From Nostoc sp. S4 (GTDB lineage: Bacteria > Cyanobacteriota > Cyanobacteriia > Cyanobacteriales > Nostocaceae), in contig JAQYWR010000050.1 in assembly GCA_029379225.1 (NCBI GenBank), positions 1 to 59,312 on the forward strand: a stretch of 59,312 nucleotides of DNA. Direction: 5' to 3'. The position numbers were made by a program, and so were the translations under genes. The stretch's first letter is position 1; every line of letters starts with the position of its first letter. Below the pieces are notes generated by a model. That model was not told where the DNA came from and searched no databases. It worked only from the letters and a program-made list of their open reading frames with translations. Below are positions 42,306-52,491 of the stretch, in pieces.

Positions 42306-43043
42306 TTGTTGATTACATTTTCTAACTTCACCTCAATTCCTGTTTTATGGCTGCAAATTGCGTTGGCAAAGCCCGCCGTAGGCATCGCTGCAATTTGGGT
42401 GTTATCTGTCCTCCTGATTGCATGGGTGGTAAACCGTTTCGCTAATGGCGAATCAGAAATTGTCCGCAAGATAGTTCATATAGGCACTGGTAATGTAATA
42501 TTACTCGCTTGGTGGTTGGATATTCCTGCGATCGTCGGGATTACAGCCTCAATTTTAGCAAGCGCAATCACTTTACTATCTTACCGATTTCCCATTCTTC
42601 CTGGTATTAATAGCGTTGGACGCCAAAGTTTAGGCACATTTTTTTACTCTGTTAGTATCGGTATTTTAATTGCCTGGTTCTGGTACTTGCAACAACCACA
42701 GTACGCAGCACTAGGAATTTTAGTCATGACTTGGGGAGATGGATTAGCAGCTTTAATTGGGCAGCGTTTTGGTAAACACAAGTACAAAGTCTCTGGGACA
42801 GAAAAAAGTTGGGAAGGCTCTTTGACTATGATGTTTGTTAGCTATTTTGTCAGTAGTTTGATTTTAGTCACAACTCAGGGAAATAGTTGGCAAACTTGGA
42901 CAATATCACTGTTAGTAGCATTGATTGCTACTGCTTTAGAAGCTTTTTCATTCCTGGGTATTGACAATTTGACAGTTCCTTTAGGAAGTGCAGGTCTTGC
43001 CTTCTTTTTAAGTCAGTTAGTCTTTTATAGTAATCAGCTTTGA
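42306..43043 (+). CDS. Phytol kinase-like (VTE5/dolichol kinase family) membrane protein
   Basis: A 245-aa polytopic protein with about seven membrane helices. Family motifs are EIVRKIVHIGTGNVI near residue 55, LGILVMTWGDGLAALIGQRFGKHKY near 135-160 and GTEKSWEGSLTMMFVSY, the CTP-dependent polyprenol/phytol kinase signature. It probably phosphorylates phytol released from chlorophyll, feeding tocopherol or chlorophyll recycling. The start is a TTG at 42306 (no ATG is in frame upstream of the first helix), so the N-terminus is uncertain. It is divergent from yidD with 60 bases between. Confidence 0.85.
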   Translation: MLITFSNFTSIPVLWLQIALAKPAVGIAAIWVLSVLLIAWVVNRFANGESEIVRKIVHIGTGNVILLAWWLDIPAIVGITASILASAITLLSYRFPILPGINSVGRQSLGTFFYSVSIGILIAWFWYLQQPQYAALGILVMTWGDGLAALIGQRFGKHKYKVSGTEKSWEGSLTMMFVSYFVSSLILVTTQGNSWQTWTISLLVALIATALEAFSFLGIDNLTVPLGSAGLAFFLSQLVFYSNQL

Positions 43044-44394
43044 TTTTGACCAAAACTCAGTTTTGCTGCGTTAGTGAAGCGTAACGCAGTATTTTAGCCT
43101 TACCACGCCACAATTTTGTTCAAAAATCAAACATGATTCTTATAGTTAGCAAAAGACTGAATATTGACCATATCTGCTCTACGTATTGCCATGTCTAAAA
43201 TAGATAGAAGATTTGATATCTATCTTGAGAAACAAAAATGCAATTTTCAATTATGTCTTCAGATTTATGAAATCCTGACAAACAATGCCTATAGTTGGGT
43301 CTTAGGTAGTGAGACACCTGATTTTGTAAGTGAGGCTACGAATCGTGTCATATCAAATAATTACATCCGAGTTGCTGCTTGAGTTATTAAATGAGCAACA
43401 ACAGTTGCGCCAAAGTTTTTCAATGTACAGGCAACAAGTATTTATGCTCGATTAGGCAAAACTGCTGACTCTACTGTCCGCTAAAATAATATCAGTAATA
43501 CTTTATAAGATTCCTTATACTTGAGTTAAATTACTGTTGTCAGCGTCACAGGTTCGAGTTATACATCACTCTTAGACAGTGAAATCAAAACTTCAATTTT
43601 CATAACTAACTTATTAGCCAATTTTAGATTCTAAATTTTGAATTTTTCATTCAAAACTTAAATTTCAAAAACTCTTGTTATTGCCTAAATTCATTGTAAA
43701 ATTAAGAGGTTTCACATATCTAAAAATAATTTAGAGATAGACTTGATGAGTGCTACTTTTCAAGCATTCAAGGGCTAACAATAATTTTTGCATTTTGCTT
43801 CTTTGTTCTTTAACTGAAAATCTTTATATTAATAACTGTAATTGCAAAGGTTTTCTGTAATCTTACTTGTATACATGTAATACTTTCACTGTGTTTTTCT
43901 GATAAAACTTAATCTGCAAACAAGTAAGTTGATGGGATTTTAACTTAAAAAAACAATAGGAAAGGAGAACTTTCTTGTATTTAGTTGTGAAATTTTTCGT
44001 AATTGCTGTTTTGGAAATAAAAGGGGGTTAGGAGATTTTTATGACTTGCTCAACGTAAGTGAGGACTTTGAGAGACTTTGAGCGTTCTCCTGAATTTTAT
44101 TAACGCCTTGCCGACGTTAAAAATGTGAAAAAGGCGATTTTAGTGCATTGTACAGACCTTTTTCTTCCCCTTTGATTAATTATAGAACATCATCTTGGCT
44201 TCTATTAGCAGCATATGCTACAGTTTCAGTTTTTTATAAAAGTTTGTAGTAAGCATTTAAGTATTTGATAACGATAAGCTGACTACGAACCTGGCAAAAT
44301 TTATCAAACAGCTCGCTAAAGTTCGGCAAGTAATTTGGCTGGGTAATGAGTTAACAGATTTTGATGTATCCATTAAAACAAAAGGTGTAATGTC
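43044..44394. other. 1.35-kb region upstream of the peptide export operon
   Basis: Mostly AT-rich and without a convincing gene. A 63-72 codon plus-strand frame (43164 or 43191 to 43382) encodes MSKIDRRFDIYLEKQK and CLQIYEILTNNAYSWVLGSE; it has no ribosome site and no family I know, and remains only a possibility. The last 400 bases before the adaptor gene probably hold the promoter. The stretch 44091-44134 (CCTGAATTTTATTAACGCC and following) shows no clear terminator. Confidence 0.4.
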
Positions 44395-46059
44395 ATGAAC
44401 TCCTTACGCCCCGAAGAAAACTATTTTTGGAATAGGTTTAATGAACCATCACCAGAGCAACTCAATTTAGTTGAAGCTAACGAGTTTCTCCCCGGTATCA
44501 GCAAATGGACTAACATCGGTGCTGGAGTTTTACTGACTACTTTTGTAGTAGGGATAACTTTAACATCTGTTCTCAATTACAATGTGACGGTGAAAGTTCC
44601 TGCAAGTATTCGACCAGTGGGAGAACTACGGGTTGTTCAGTCTGCAATGACTGGAAGCGTTCAAAACATTGATGTTCAGGAAAATCAAGCGGTGAGTCAG
44701 GGACAAGCTATTGCTCAAATTGATGATTCCCGCCTCCAGACTCAAAAGAGTCAACTAGAAAGTAGTATCAGGCAAAGTCAATTACAACTGACTCAAATTG
44801 ACGCTCAACTACGTGAAATTGAGACTCAGATTACAGCGCAGACAAGCTTAAATAACCGCTCAATTAGAGCTGCACAAGCCGAATTACATGGTACGCAACG
44901 CAACTATGAAGACCGACAAATTATAGCTACAGCTGAGATGGCACAAGCACAAGCAGCCTTGACTTTAGCTAGGGTGCAACAAGAGCGATCGCACCAACAA
45001 AAACTCTCAAAGGCAACTTTAGAAGAAGCCGAGGCCGCTTTGACTTTAGCCAAAATCCAACGTCACCGACTACAACAAGAAAAAGTTTTAACGGCAACAA
45101 TACAAGAAGCCGAAGCCGCTTTGACCTTAGCCAAGGTGCAACGCGATCGCTTGCAGCCAATAATAGCATCAGGAGCTATTTCTCGGAATCTCTTTGAGGA
45201 AAAAGAACAAGAAATTATATCTGCCCAAGCGAAACTAGAGCAAGCTAAAGACAACGCCAAAAATCTCCAACAGGAGAAAGAACAAGCAGTTAAATCCGCC
45301 CAAGTGAAGCTAGAACAAGCCAAAGACAACGCCAAAAATCTCCAGGAGGACAAAGAACAAGCGCTAAAGGTCGCTCAAACGAACCTAGAAAAAGCTAAAA
45401 CTGCGATTAATCCTAGTAATACTGCTGTAACCGTTGCATCTGAACAAATTAAGCAGGAACAGGCTAGAGGTGAAGCTAGCCTAGCTGCTTTGAAAAAAGA
45501 TCGAGAAACTCTGCTTCAGCAGCGCCTCGAACTTCAAAAGGAAATCGATCGCAGCACCAAAGAACTGCAACAGGTAAAAACTGACCTCAATCAAAGTGTG
45601 ATTCGCTCGCCAATCACCGGCACACTGCTGCAATTACATCTTCGCAACCCAGGACAGGTAGTGCAACCAAGCGAAGCTATTGCTGAGATTGCTCCTCTGA
45701 ATGCACCTTTACTAATTAAAGCTCGCGTGCCAGCTCAAGATATTGACAAGGTAAAACCAGGACAAAAAGTCAAAATGCAGGTTTCTGCTTGTCCCTATCC
45801 AGACTACGGTATCCTTAACGGCAGTGTGAAAACAATTGCCCCAGACGCGCTACCACTTGCCAAAAACACTGCAAATCCAAATGTAGCCGAAGTAGTGGGC
45901 TACGAAGTAACTATCGAACCACAAACTCCATATGTGGGTAGAGGCGATCGCCAATGCGATCTCAAATCTGGCATGGAAGGTAGATCTGATATTATTTCCC
46001 GCCGAGAAACTGTACTTCAATTCATTCTTAGAAAAGCCAGATTGATTGCACAATTTTGA
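44395..46059 (+). CDS. HlyD-type membrane fusion (adaptor) protein
   Basis: A 554-aa periplasmic adaptor for the ABC exporter encoded next. It has a cytoplasmic N-terminus, one membrane segment (about 38-62, IGAGVLLTTFVVGITLTSV), and a first half-lipoyl motif (VVQSAMTGSVQNIDVQENQAV). A very long coiled coil (about 110-400) follows, and then the second half-lipoyl (QSVIRSPITGTLLQLHLRNPG) and beta-barrel domain. The coiled coil contains internal repeats: EAEAALTLAKVQRDRLQ about three times and KLEQAKDNAKNLQ about three times. Its great length suggests it spans the periplasm toward a TolC partner. It lies 96 bases upstream of the peptidase-transporter. The short C-terminus after the barrel appears normal. 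Confidence 0.92.
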   Translation: MNSLRPEENYFWNRFNEPSPEQLNLVEANEFLPGISKWTNIGAGVLLTTFVVGITLTSVLNYNVTVKVPASIRPVGELRVVQSAMTGSVQNIDVQENQAVSQGQAIAQIDDSRLQTQKSQLESSIRQSQLQLTQIDAQLREIETQITAQTSLNNRSIRAAQAELHGTQRNYEDRQIIATAEMAQAQAALTLARVQQERSHQQKLSKATLEEAEAALTLAKIQRHRLQQEKVLTATIQEAEAALTLAKVQRDRLQPIIASGAISRNLFEEKEQEIISAQAKLEQAKDNAKNLQQEKEQAVKSAQVKLEQAKDNAKNLQEDKEQALKVAQTNLEKAKTAINPSNTAVTVASEQIKQEQARGEASLAALKKDRETLLQQRLELQKEIDRSTKELQQVKTDLNQSVIRSPITGTLLQLHLRNPGQVVQPSEAIAEIAPLNAPLLIKARVPAQDIDKVKPGQKVKMQVSACPYPDYGILNGSVKTIAPDALPLAKNTANPNVAEVVGYEVTIEPQTPYVGRGDRQCDLKSGMEGRSDIISRRETVLQFILRKARLIAQF

Positions 46060-46155
46060 ATTCAGAATCCACAATACTTTAACAGCCAAGCTTAATTATT
46101 TGAATCATTCTAGCTTCTTACTTCTGAATTCTCCTGAAATTACAAATTATTAAAG

Positions 46156-48330
46156 ATGAGCATGTTTAATCTATTTAAACTTGGTAAAAATTACGAATGT
46201 GTTTCCCAATTGAGTGAAGAAGACTGTGGGGCAGCCTGTCTTGCTTCAATTTGCAAACATTATGGACGTTTTTTAAGCATCAGTCGCAGTCGAGATGCCG
46301 TCGGGACTGGACAGCTAGGAACAACTTTACTGGGTTTAAAACGTGGGTCTGAGGCTCTGGGTTTTAATGCCAGAGCAGTTAAAGCTGCACCTGCGATCGT
46401 AGACAGAATCAAAGAAATACGACTACCAGCAATTATCCATTGGCAGGGTTACCACTGGGTTGTTTTATACGACAAGCGAGGCAACAATTACGTTATTGCC
46501 GACCCAGCAGTGGGTATCCGTTATGTCAACCGAGAAGAGTTGACATCAGCTTGGAATGGGGTAATGTTATTAGTCGAACCAGATCCAGACCGCTTTTTTG
46601 AACAGCCCCAAGAAGAAGCAAAAGGTGGTTTAGCACGCTTTTTTCAGCGGATATTACCTTATCGTGGGTTGTTGACTCAGGTTTTGACAATGAATACTGT
46701 CCTGGGTTTACTAGCTTTAGGTACTCCCGTCCTTATCCAATTGCTCACAGATGACGTACTTGTGCGTGGGGATACCCAGTTACTTACTGTTGTCGTCTGT
46801 GCCGTTGTGGTTATGAGCTTGTTCAGCAGCAGTCTAGAAATATTACAAAGCATGATGATTGCCCATTTTGCTCAACGACTGCAATTAGGGTTAGTTTTGG
46901 AGTTTGCCCGAAAAATTCTCCACTTACCCTTAAATTATTACGAAACCCGCCGTAGTGGTGAAATCACTAGCCGACTCAGAGATATCAATGAAATTAACCA
47001 GTTGGTATCACAAATTGTAGTTCTTTTACCCAGCCAGTTTTTTATTGCAGTTATATCTTTGTGCTTGATGCTGTTTTATAGCTGGAAACTGACACTAGCA
47101 GTGATTCTGTTTGCAGTGTTAATGGCCTTGTCTACCCTACCTTTTTTACCTATCCTCCAACAAAAAACACGCAGTCTGTTGGTTTTGGGGTCAGAAAATC
47201 AAGGCGTTTTGGTAGAAACTTTTAAGGGAGCGCAGGTAATCAAAACCACAAATGCTGCACCGCAATTTTGGGATGAATTCCAAAGCCGCTTTGGTCGCTT
47301 TGCCAATTTAAGTTTTAGTACCAGCCAAATTGGAATTATCAACGGCACTATTGCTAAACTTTTAGCTACTCTTGGCGGTGTGATTTTACTTGGGCTTGGA
47401 AGCATTTTGGTAATTCAAGGAGAGTTAAGCATCGGTCAAATGCTGGCTTTTAATGCCCTACAGGTGAATGTTCTGACTTTAATTGATTCTTTAATTAACT
47501 TCATTGATGAATATTTTCGTTCTCAAACAGCAGTCTCTCGTCTCTTGGAAGTTATTGATGCTACACCAGAAGTAGTTGGAGGTAGTCAAAAGCCAGTTGT
47601 CCAAATCTCTGGTGATGCAGATGTCCGCTGTTCTCATGTCCAATTTCACCACGGTGGTAGAGTTAATTTATTAGACGATTTTTCTCTCAAGCTTCCTGGA
47701 GGGAAAGTAACTGCTTTGATTGGTAAGTCTGGCTGCGGTAAAAGTACTTTGGCAAAAGTGATTGCAGGTTTATATCAGCCTAATTCTGGCAATATTCGCA
47801 TTGGCTTTTATAACATCCAAGACCTTTCGCTGCATTGTTTGCGACAACAAGTGGTTTATGTACCCCAAGAACCTCATTTTTGGAGTCGCTCGATTTTAGA
47901 AAACTTCCGCTTAGGAACGCCATATATCTCCTTCGAGGAAATTATCAAAGCTTGCCAGATTGCTGATGCAGACGAGTTTATTAGTCAACTTCCAAATCAG
48001 TATCAAACAGTTTTGGGGGAATTTGGAGCGAATCTCTCTGGTGGACAAAGACAACGATTAGCGATCGCTAGAGGCATTCTTACTAATCCACCTGTACTCA
48101 TTTTAGACGAAGCAACCGCTGGACTCGATCCGGTCAGCGAATCTCACATACTAGACCGACTCTTGGAATACCGAGAAGGCAAAAGTACAATTTTAATTAC
48201 CCATCGTCCCACCGTAGTTAATCGAGCGGACTGGATTGTACTACTCGATAAAGGTCAGGTGCAAATACAAGGCACTCCTGAAACTTTTCTCTCTCAACAA
48301 GGAGAGCATTTAAAGTTTTTGTCACTCTAA
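46156..48330 (+). CDS. C39-peptidase-containing ABC exporter for double-glycine peptides
   Basis: A 724-aa bifunctional protein that cleaves double-glycine leaders and exports the core peptide. The C39 peptidase domain (1-145) has the catalytic Cys24 in SEEDCGAACL, His100 in GYHWVVLY and Asp116 in VIADPAVG. The membrane domain (about 165-450) has six helices. The ATPase domain (about 480-724) has Walker A GKSGCGKST, signature LSGGQRQR, Walker B VLILDEATAGLD and the H-loop ITHRPT. It is complete. Two double-glycine peptide genes follow 0.8 and 1.5 kb downstream on the same strand and are the obvious cargo. Confidence 0.95.
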   Translation: MSMFNLFKLGKNYECVSQLSEEDCGAACLASICKHYGRFLSISRSRDAVGTGQLGTTLLGLKRGSEALGFNARAVKAAPAIVDRIKEIRLPAIIHWQGYHWVVLYDKRGNNYVIADPAVGIRYVNREELTSAWNGVMLLVEPDPDRFFEQPQEEAKGGLARFFQRILPYRGLLTQVLTMNTVLGLLALGTPVLIQLLTDDVLVRGDTQLLTVVVCAVVVMSLFSSSLEILQSMMIAHFAQRLQLGLVLEFARKILHLPLNYYETRRSGEITSRLRDINEINQLVSQIVVLLPSQFFIAVISLCLMLFYSWKLTLAVILFAVLMALSTLPFLPILQQKTRSLLVLGSENQGVLVETFKGAQVIKTTNAAPQFWDEFQSRFGRFANLSFSTSQIGIINGTIAKLLATLGGVILLGLGSILVIQGELSIGQMLAFNALQVNVLTLIDSLINFIDEYFRSQTAVSRLLEVIDATPEVVGGSQKPVVQISGDADVRCSHVQFHHGGRVNLLDDFSLKLPGGKVTALIGKSGCGKSTLAKVIAGLYQPNSGNIRIGFYNIQDLSLHCLRQQVVYVPQEPHFWSRSILENFRLGTPYISFEEIIKACQIADADEFISQLPNQYQTVLGEFGANLSGGQRQRLAIARGILTNPPVLILDEATAGLDPVSESHILDRLLEYREGKSTILITHRPTVVNRADWIVLLDKGQVQIQGTPETFLSQQGEHLKFLSL

Positions 48331-49152
48331 AAAATAGGCTCTGTATCAACAAAAATTATGTCTGAAAATACCAAATTCCATAATTGTGAATAGTTCAAGG
48401 ATTTGTCTGAAGAAGACAATAAACCCTAGTTGCTGGACAGATTACAAATATGTTCGGGAAAAATATTTCAGCTGAAAGTAATTTTTTCCTCCAGCAAACT
48501 AACATCAAATCTATGTAAATTCATGTATTAACTCTTGCAAATAGTGAAATTTTTTACATAATACTATATTTATTTATAATTTATAGCAATCGAATTAAAG
48601 GTTAGGACATCTTGAAAGCCTGGATGTTAGGAATGGTAATGTTTTACCTTCAGCAAGAACTGCCTTCTGCTCACTGAGCATAGCCGAAGTGTGCCTCCTG
48701 CTATATCTTGTTTTTTATATAAAATTATAATTATAAATTTTTCGTTTAGTTGACAATATAATTAGCAATGTTTTTGTAAAAATATTTAGTAAAATATTAT
48801 TTTTTAATAAATATTAAGCTAATTTATAATGTCATCTATAAAACCTGTATCTAAATATCTTTTTTTGGATATTAAATACTTTGAAGTTTCAACTTATATT
48901 TCTTTCTACGAGAGATAAACCAGAGGTAAGAAAAAGACTATTAAATTATATTTTGCCTTGATTTTTCTACATAATATGAATATATATTTTTATCTAAATA
49001 TTTTATTTAGTAAATGATAATTTCATTAACCAATAGAAATAGATCTATATTTTATTTTTATAACTTTAGATTAGTTTATATTTTCTCTGGATAACTAATA
49101 ATAAAAATATAGGTTCTTGAAACCTAAATTCAGTAAGTGAGGTAAATAATTT
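48331..49152. other. 822-bp AT-rich region before the first peptide gene
   Basis: No gene is supported. A short stretch (48660-48705, CTGCTCACTGAGCATAGCCGAAGTG) resembles a dispersed cyanobacterial repeat. The strongly AT-rich DNA at 48720-49140 likely contains the promoter of the peptide gene. GTGAGGTAAATAATTT directly before the ATG at 49153 matches the leader of the second peptide gene. Confidence 0.5.
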
Positions 49153-49317
49153 ATGTCAAATCAAATGATACCTGATTTGCTTATGGATCTATCCACAGAG
49201 CAACAACAACTTCTAGCTGGGGGACTAGATGATGAAGGTTATTCTTTCAGAAAACCTATATTTGGTCGCCGTCGATATTTGATTAGAGGCATTTTTAGTG
49301 TCCGAAAACTTGGTTAA
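49153..49317 (+). CDS. Double-glycine leader peptide 1 (putative exported peptide)
   Basis: A 54-aa peptide. The leader MSNQMIPDLLMDLSTEQQQL ends LAGG, a double-glycine site for C39 peptidases. The predicted core starts LDDEGYSFRKPIFGRRRYLI and continues to FSVRKLG; it has no Cys, and its second half is rich in Arg, Ile and Phe. The upstream GTGAGGTAAATAATTTATGTC is nearly the same as for peptide 2, and the 3' untranslated regions also align, so the two genes arose by duplication. No modification enzyme is nearby, so the product may be an unmodified cationic peptide. Confidence rests on leader similarity and the exporter next door. Confidence 0.8.
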   Translation: MSNQMIPDLLMDLSTEQQQLLAGGLDDEGYSFRKPIFGRRRYLIRGIFSVRKLG

Positions 49318-49440
49318 ACGTTCCAATTTGTAGAATAAAGAGAAGCTCATATAACTCGTTTAAGTTAAATTGAATTTTGACAAAGAGTTTGGGTATTCTC
49401 CTATATTATCTGTAGGCATTAATTCAAATACCTACAGCTA

Positions 49441-49486
49441 AAAAAAGGTAGGCGCTAAAACTAGCACTTACCTTTTATTCTTTTAT
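49441..49486 (+). terminator. Rho-independent terminator of peptide gene 1
   Basis: AAGGTA...GCTA pairs with TAGC...TACCTT around an AAAAC loop, with a small internal loop, and is followed by a T-rich tract (TTTTATTCTTTTATT). The same hairpin design follows peptide gene 2. Confidence 0.75.
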
Positions 49487-49833
49487 TAATTTAAATACAA
49501 ATAGTTGTTAGCCACATTTTTATAAAAAATCGAAAAAAAATTAAGCTTTTAAAAATACTTTGATTTGTTTATTTATTATATAAATGTATAAAAAATATAT
49601 AGTACTAAGCTAAAAATATGTTAGATTATTATCATCTATCTTTGTATTGATATAATTTGATTTATAACAATCATTAGTATGGCTTAAAACAAAAAAAATA
49701 GCTAGTTAATTTATAACTTTTGGATAATTAATAGTTAGTAATTACATGTAGAAATAAAGGCAGAGGTATTATTCACCTGAGTTTTTTGTACCCATATGCG
49801 TAATACCGATGTCCAAAAGTGAGGCAAACAATT

Positions 49834-50001
49834 ATGTCAGATCAAACCATCATGTCTGATTTGCTTGTAGAGTTACCAACAGAGGAACAGCAGGTTATAT
49901 CTGGGGGAATATACGGTTTTTATGGTCGCCCCTTCTTCAGAGGAGGTTTCTACGGAAGACGCTTCTTCGGAAGAGGCTTCTACGGAAGACGTTTCTATTG
50001 A
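49834..50001 (+). CDS. Double-glycine leader peptide 2 with FYGRR repeats
   Basis: A 55-aa peptide. The leader MSDQTIMSDLLVELPTEEQQ ends VISGG, matching peptide 1 in plan. The core (30 aa) consists of three imperfect repeats: IYGFYGRPFF, RGGFYGRRFF, GRGFYGRRFY. It contains only Gly, Phe, Tyr, Arg, Pro and Ile, and no Cys, Ser or Thr, so lanthionine or disulfide formation is impossible. Such a cationic aromatic repeat peptide could act on membranes or nucleic acids, or be an extracellular structural peptide. The start is ATG 49834, preceded by GTGAGG like gene 1; a GTG at 49819 adds five residues without support. Confidence 0.8.
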   Translation: MSDQTIMSDLLVELPTEEQQVISGGIYGFYGRPFFRGGFYGRRFFGRGFYGRRFY

Positions 50002-50167
50002 TCCTAAGTTAGCAAAGCTTAAGGATCGGAAAATCCTTCAGTTTCAACTTTGTAATTAGTGAAGAGAGTAAAAGACTCACATAACTATCTCAAAATAAAT
50101 TAATTTACAAGAGAGTTTGAGCCTTCTACTATATTCTCTTCATGCATGAAAACAACGGACTAAAGCT

Positions 50168-50217
50168 AAGAAAGGTAGATGCTAAAGATAGCATTCACCT
50201 TTCTATTTTTATTTTAA
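50168..50217 (+). terminator. Rho-independent terminator of peptide gene 2
   Basis: AGAAAGGT...ATGCTA pairs with TAGCAT...ACCTTTCT around an AAGA loop and is followed by ATTTTTATTTT. It is homologous to the terminator of gene 1. Confidence 0.85.
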
Positions 50218-50284
50218 TTTATTGCGGTAGAAGAATTAATTTTCAATATACGTTCTAAAAATTTTTGGGTTAGTTTAATGCAAA

Positions 50285-51211
50285 TTATGCCTCTAATTTT
50301 GCTGAGTCTATTGATGCTTTTTGTTCCCAAATCCAATCTTGTAAAAGCGGATTAACTAATTCTGGCGCTTCATCTTGGGGACAATGCCCTACTCCTTCTA
50401 AAGAAATAAACTTTTGTACTTGCGGGAAGTTAGCTAATTCTTTACCTAAATCAATAGGTTCCCACGGATCGGCTGCTCCCCATAAGATAATTGCTGAACA
50501 GGGTAACAGCGGTAAAAGGTCTTCTGGTAAAGGTCCTGTGGAATAAGATGTAAATGCTAGAAACACAGCTACAGCACCAGGATCGCTGGCTGGGGAAGTC
50601 AGAATATCTACTAATTCATCTGTCACTACTTCTGCATTGGCATAGGCTTTGAGCAGAATTTTCCGGACTGTTTTCGGTTTGGCGACTTGATTGAAAAAGA
50701 ATTCGCCAACTGGTTTAATAGATAACAACCGTTGCAGTAAAGGCGCTCCTGCACGACGAATCCAAGGTAAAGTTACCCGTTTGCGATCGTGCAATAACCT
50801 TAGAGAACAGTTGAGCAAAGCAACTCCTAAAGCAATATCTGGCTGACTCACCGCTGCTTGCATGGCTACAATGCAGCCAATGGAATTTCCAACTAAAAAA
50901 GCTGGTTTACCCACTACTTCGCGGCAAAAATCTGCTACTTGCTGTCCCCAGGTTTCTAGCGTGTAGGCAATTTTTTCACCAGGTTCGGGTTTAGCCGAAG
51001 CCCCAAAACCAATCAAATCAATCGCATAAACACGGCAATTCTTTGCTAATACTGGAATATTTTTTCGCCAGTGCCACCAAGAAGCGCCAAATCCATGCAC
51101 CAGAACAACAGCTGGCCCAGTGGTTCCTTCGGTTTGATAGCAGATAGGGAAACCTTGCCAAATCCAAGTTTTTGTAGACGTAAGTGCTGTTTTTGAACTT
51201 GAGGTACTCAT
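50285..51211 (-). CDS. Alpha/beta-fold hydrolase
   Basis: A 308-aa alpha/beta hydrolase. The oxyanion-hole motif is VHGFGASWWHWR, the nucleophile elbow is GNSIGC (Ser), the acid is probably Asp in WGAADPWEP, and the catalytic His is in GVGHCPQDEAP. There is no signal peptide. The family is common in cyanobacteria and chloroplasts, and some members act on pheophytin-like or lipid esters; the substrate cannot be told from sequence. It stands alone, with a terminator of the convergent peptide gene on one side and an AT-rich gap on the other. Confidence 0.9.
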   Translation of the reverse strand: MSTSSSKTALTSTKTWIWQGFPICYQTEGTTGPAVVLVHGFGASWWHWRKNIPVLAKNCRVYAIDLIGFGASAKPEPGEKIAYTLETWGQQVADFCREVVGKPAFLVGNSIGCIVAMQAAVSQPDIALGVALLNCSLRLLHDRKRVTLPWIRRAGAPLLQRLLSIKPVGEFFFNQVAKPKTVRKILLKAYANAEVVTDELVDILTSPASDPGAVAVFLAFTSYSTGPLPEDLLPLLPCSAIILWGAADPWEPIDLGKELANFPQVQKFISLEGVGHCPQDEAPELVNPLLQDWIWEQKASIDSAKLEA

Positions 51212-51874
51212 GGGAAATTTAATCGACGCAAGGGTAAAAGATTTTCGGCACTGCTAAGTAGAAATATGAATTAATCTCAAGCAGAGGCAACACAGATGCA
51301 GAGAGTAAGAGTTAAAAAGAGTTTATTTTTAAATTTTATATTCTTATTCAGCAACACCAGATTTTTAGTAGCCAACTTCAGCCAAATTCTGTTGATTTTA
51401 CCTAAATTTTATGAGATTTTCAAACTAAATCCTTTGTAGTAATAACTTAGATATACACCACGAAAACTTTTAGGCGTCTAATACTAGCGTTATGCAAACA
51501 GTTTTATCTATCATAGGCAGTTTTAAGCTTGTTAATAAAGCTAATTTACTCAGAACTTAGATGATGTCAGTATTAAAAACCAAAGCTTCTGTCATCCGAA
51601 TCAAATTTTTGCTTTAATAACAATGCTACTTATGATACTTTACATTGGGTAATATTTACTAAGGCTTACAAAATAATATATACAATCTACATATGATTCT
51701 AGATGTGATGAAATTAACATAAATCCTAGATTCAGTAGTTTTACAATTAACGATCGCCAACTTGATTTATAAAATTATTAAACATGAAGCATCGGCTAAG
51801 AGGTGGTTTGCAACTGGAAACTGACGCTGAATTTAACAATATTTTTCTTGTTCCTAGTTCTGCGAGCCAGAATA
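51212..51874. other. 663-bp AT-rich intergenic region
   Basis: No gene is supported. A CAGAGGCAACACAGATGCAGAG element (51281-51303) is a relative of the repeat at 17880. The right end carries the promoter region of the thioredoxin-fold gene. In-frame codons from 51803 add a hydrophobic N-terminus that I reject as start. Confidence 0.45.
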
Positions 51875-52420
51875 ATGATGAATATACTAGAAACAATTGA
51901 TACTCCTATCGGCAGCTACGCGCCAGATTTTGAACTCCCAGGAATTGATGGTCAAGTACACCATCTTAGCCGTTATCTTGAGAAGTTCCGTGCGGTCAGC
52001 GTCGTTTTTATCTCTAACCACTGTCCTTATGTAGAGTGGTATCTAGATAGACTCAAAAATATTCAAGCGGAATTTGCTCCACAAGGCTTGACACTAATTG
52101 GCATGAATGGCGATCGCTTAGGCTCGAGCTTTGAAAATATGAAAGCTTTTGCCCAGCGTCACGACTTGAACTTTCCTTACTTGTGGGACCCAACCCAAGA
52201 TGTGACGCGCAGTTTTGGGGCTACGAAAACACCAATGGCCTTTTTAATAGATAGTACAGGCATAGTACGCTACAAAGGTCAAATTGACGATCGCCCCCAA
52301 GATCCATTATCTGTGGGAGAGGATTATTTGAAAACTGCGATCGCTTGTTTGTTTGGGGGTCAGGAAATAGCCATACCACAAACAGAGCCAATAGGTACTA
52401 CATTGATTTGGCGCAACTAG
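51875..52420 (+). CDS. Thioredoxin-fold protein (AhpC/TSA or redoxin type)
   Basis: A 181-aa soluble redoxin. It starts MMNILETIDTPIGSYAPDFE and contains VFISNHCPYVEWYLDRL, where the CxxC of many redoxins is a single Cys (HCPYV). The rest follows the family: LTLIGMNGDRL, DLNFPYLWDPTQDVTRSFGA, TPMAFLIDSTGIVRYKGQID with the cis-Pro before MAF. A single-Cys active site suggests a peroxiredoxin-like or glutathione-dependent reaction rather than disulfide exchange. An in-frame start at 51803 would add a hydrophobic stretch; it is less likely because homologs begin at MMN. It lies 71 bases upstream of pyrH. Confidence 0.88.
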   Translation: MMNILETIDTPIGSYAPDFELPGIDGQVHHLSRYLEKFRAVSVVFISNHCPYVEWYLDRLKNIQAEFAPQGLTLIGMNGDRLGSSFENMKAFAQRHDLNFPYLWDPTQDVTRSFGATKTPMAFLIDSTGIVRYKGQIDDRPQDPLSVGEDYLKTAIACLFGGQEIAIPQTEPIGTTLIWRN

Positions 52421-52491
52421 ACATAGATAGTCCCCGTAACTGTTATCTTAAATTGGAGGCAATTGCAACTTTTTTGATAAAGCGTAACTTC

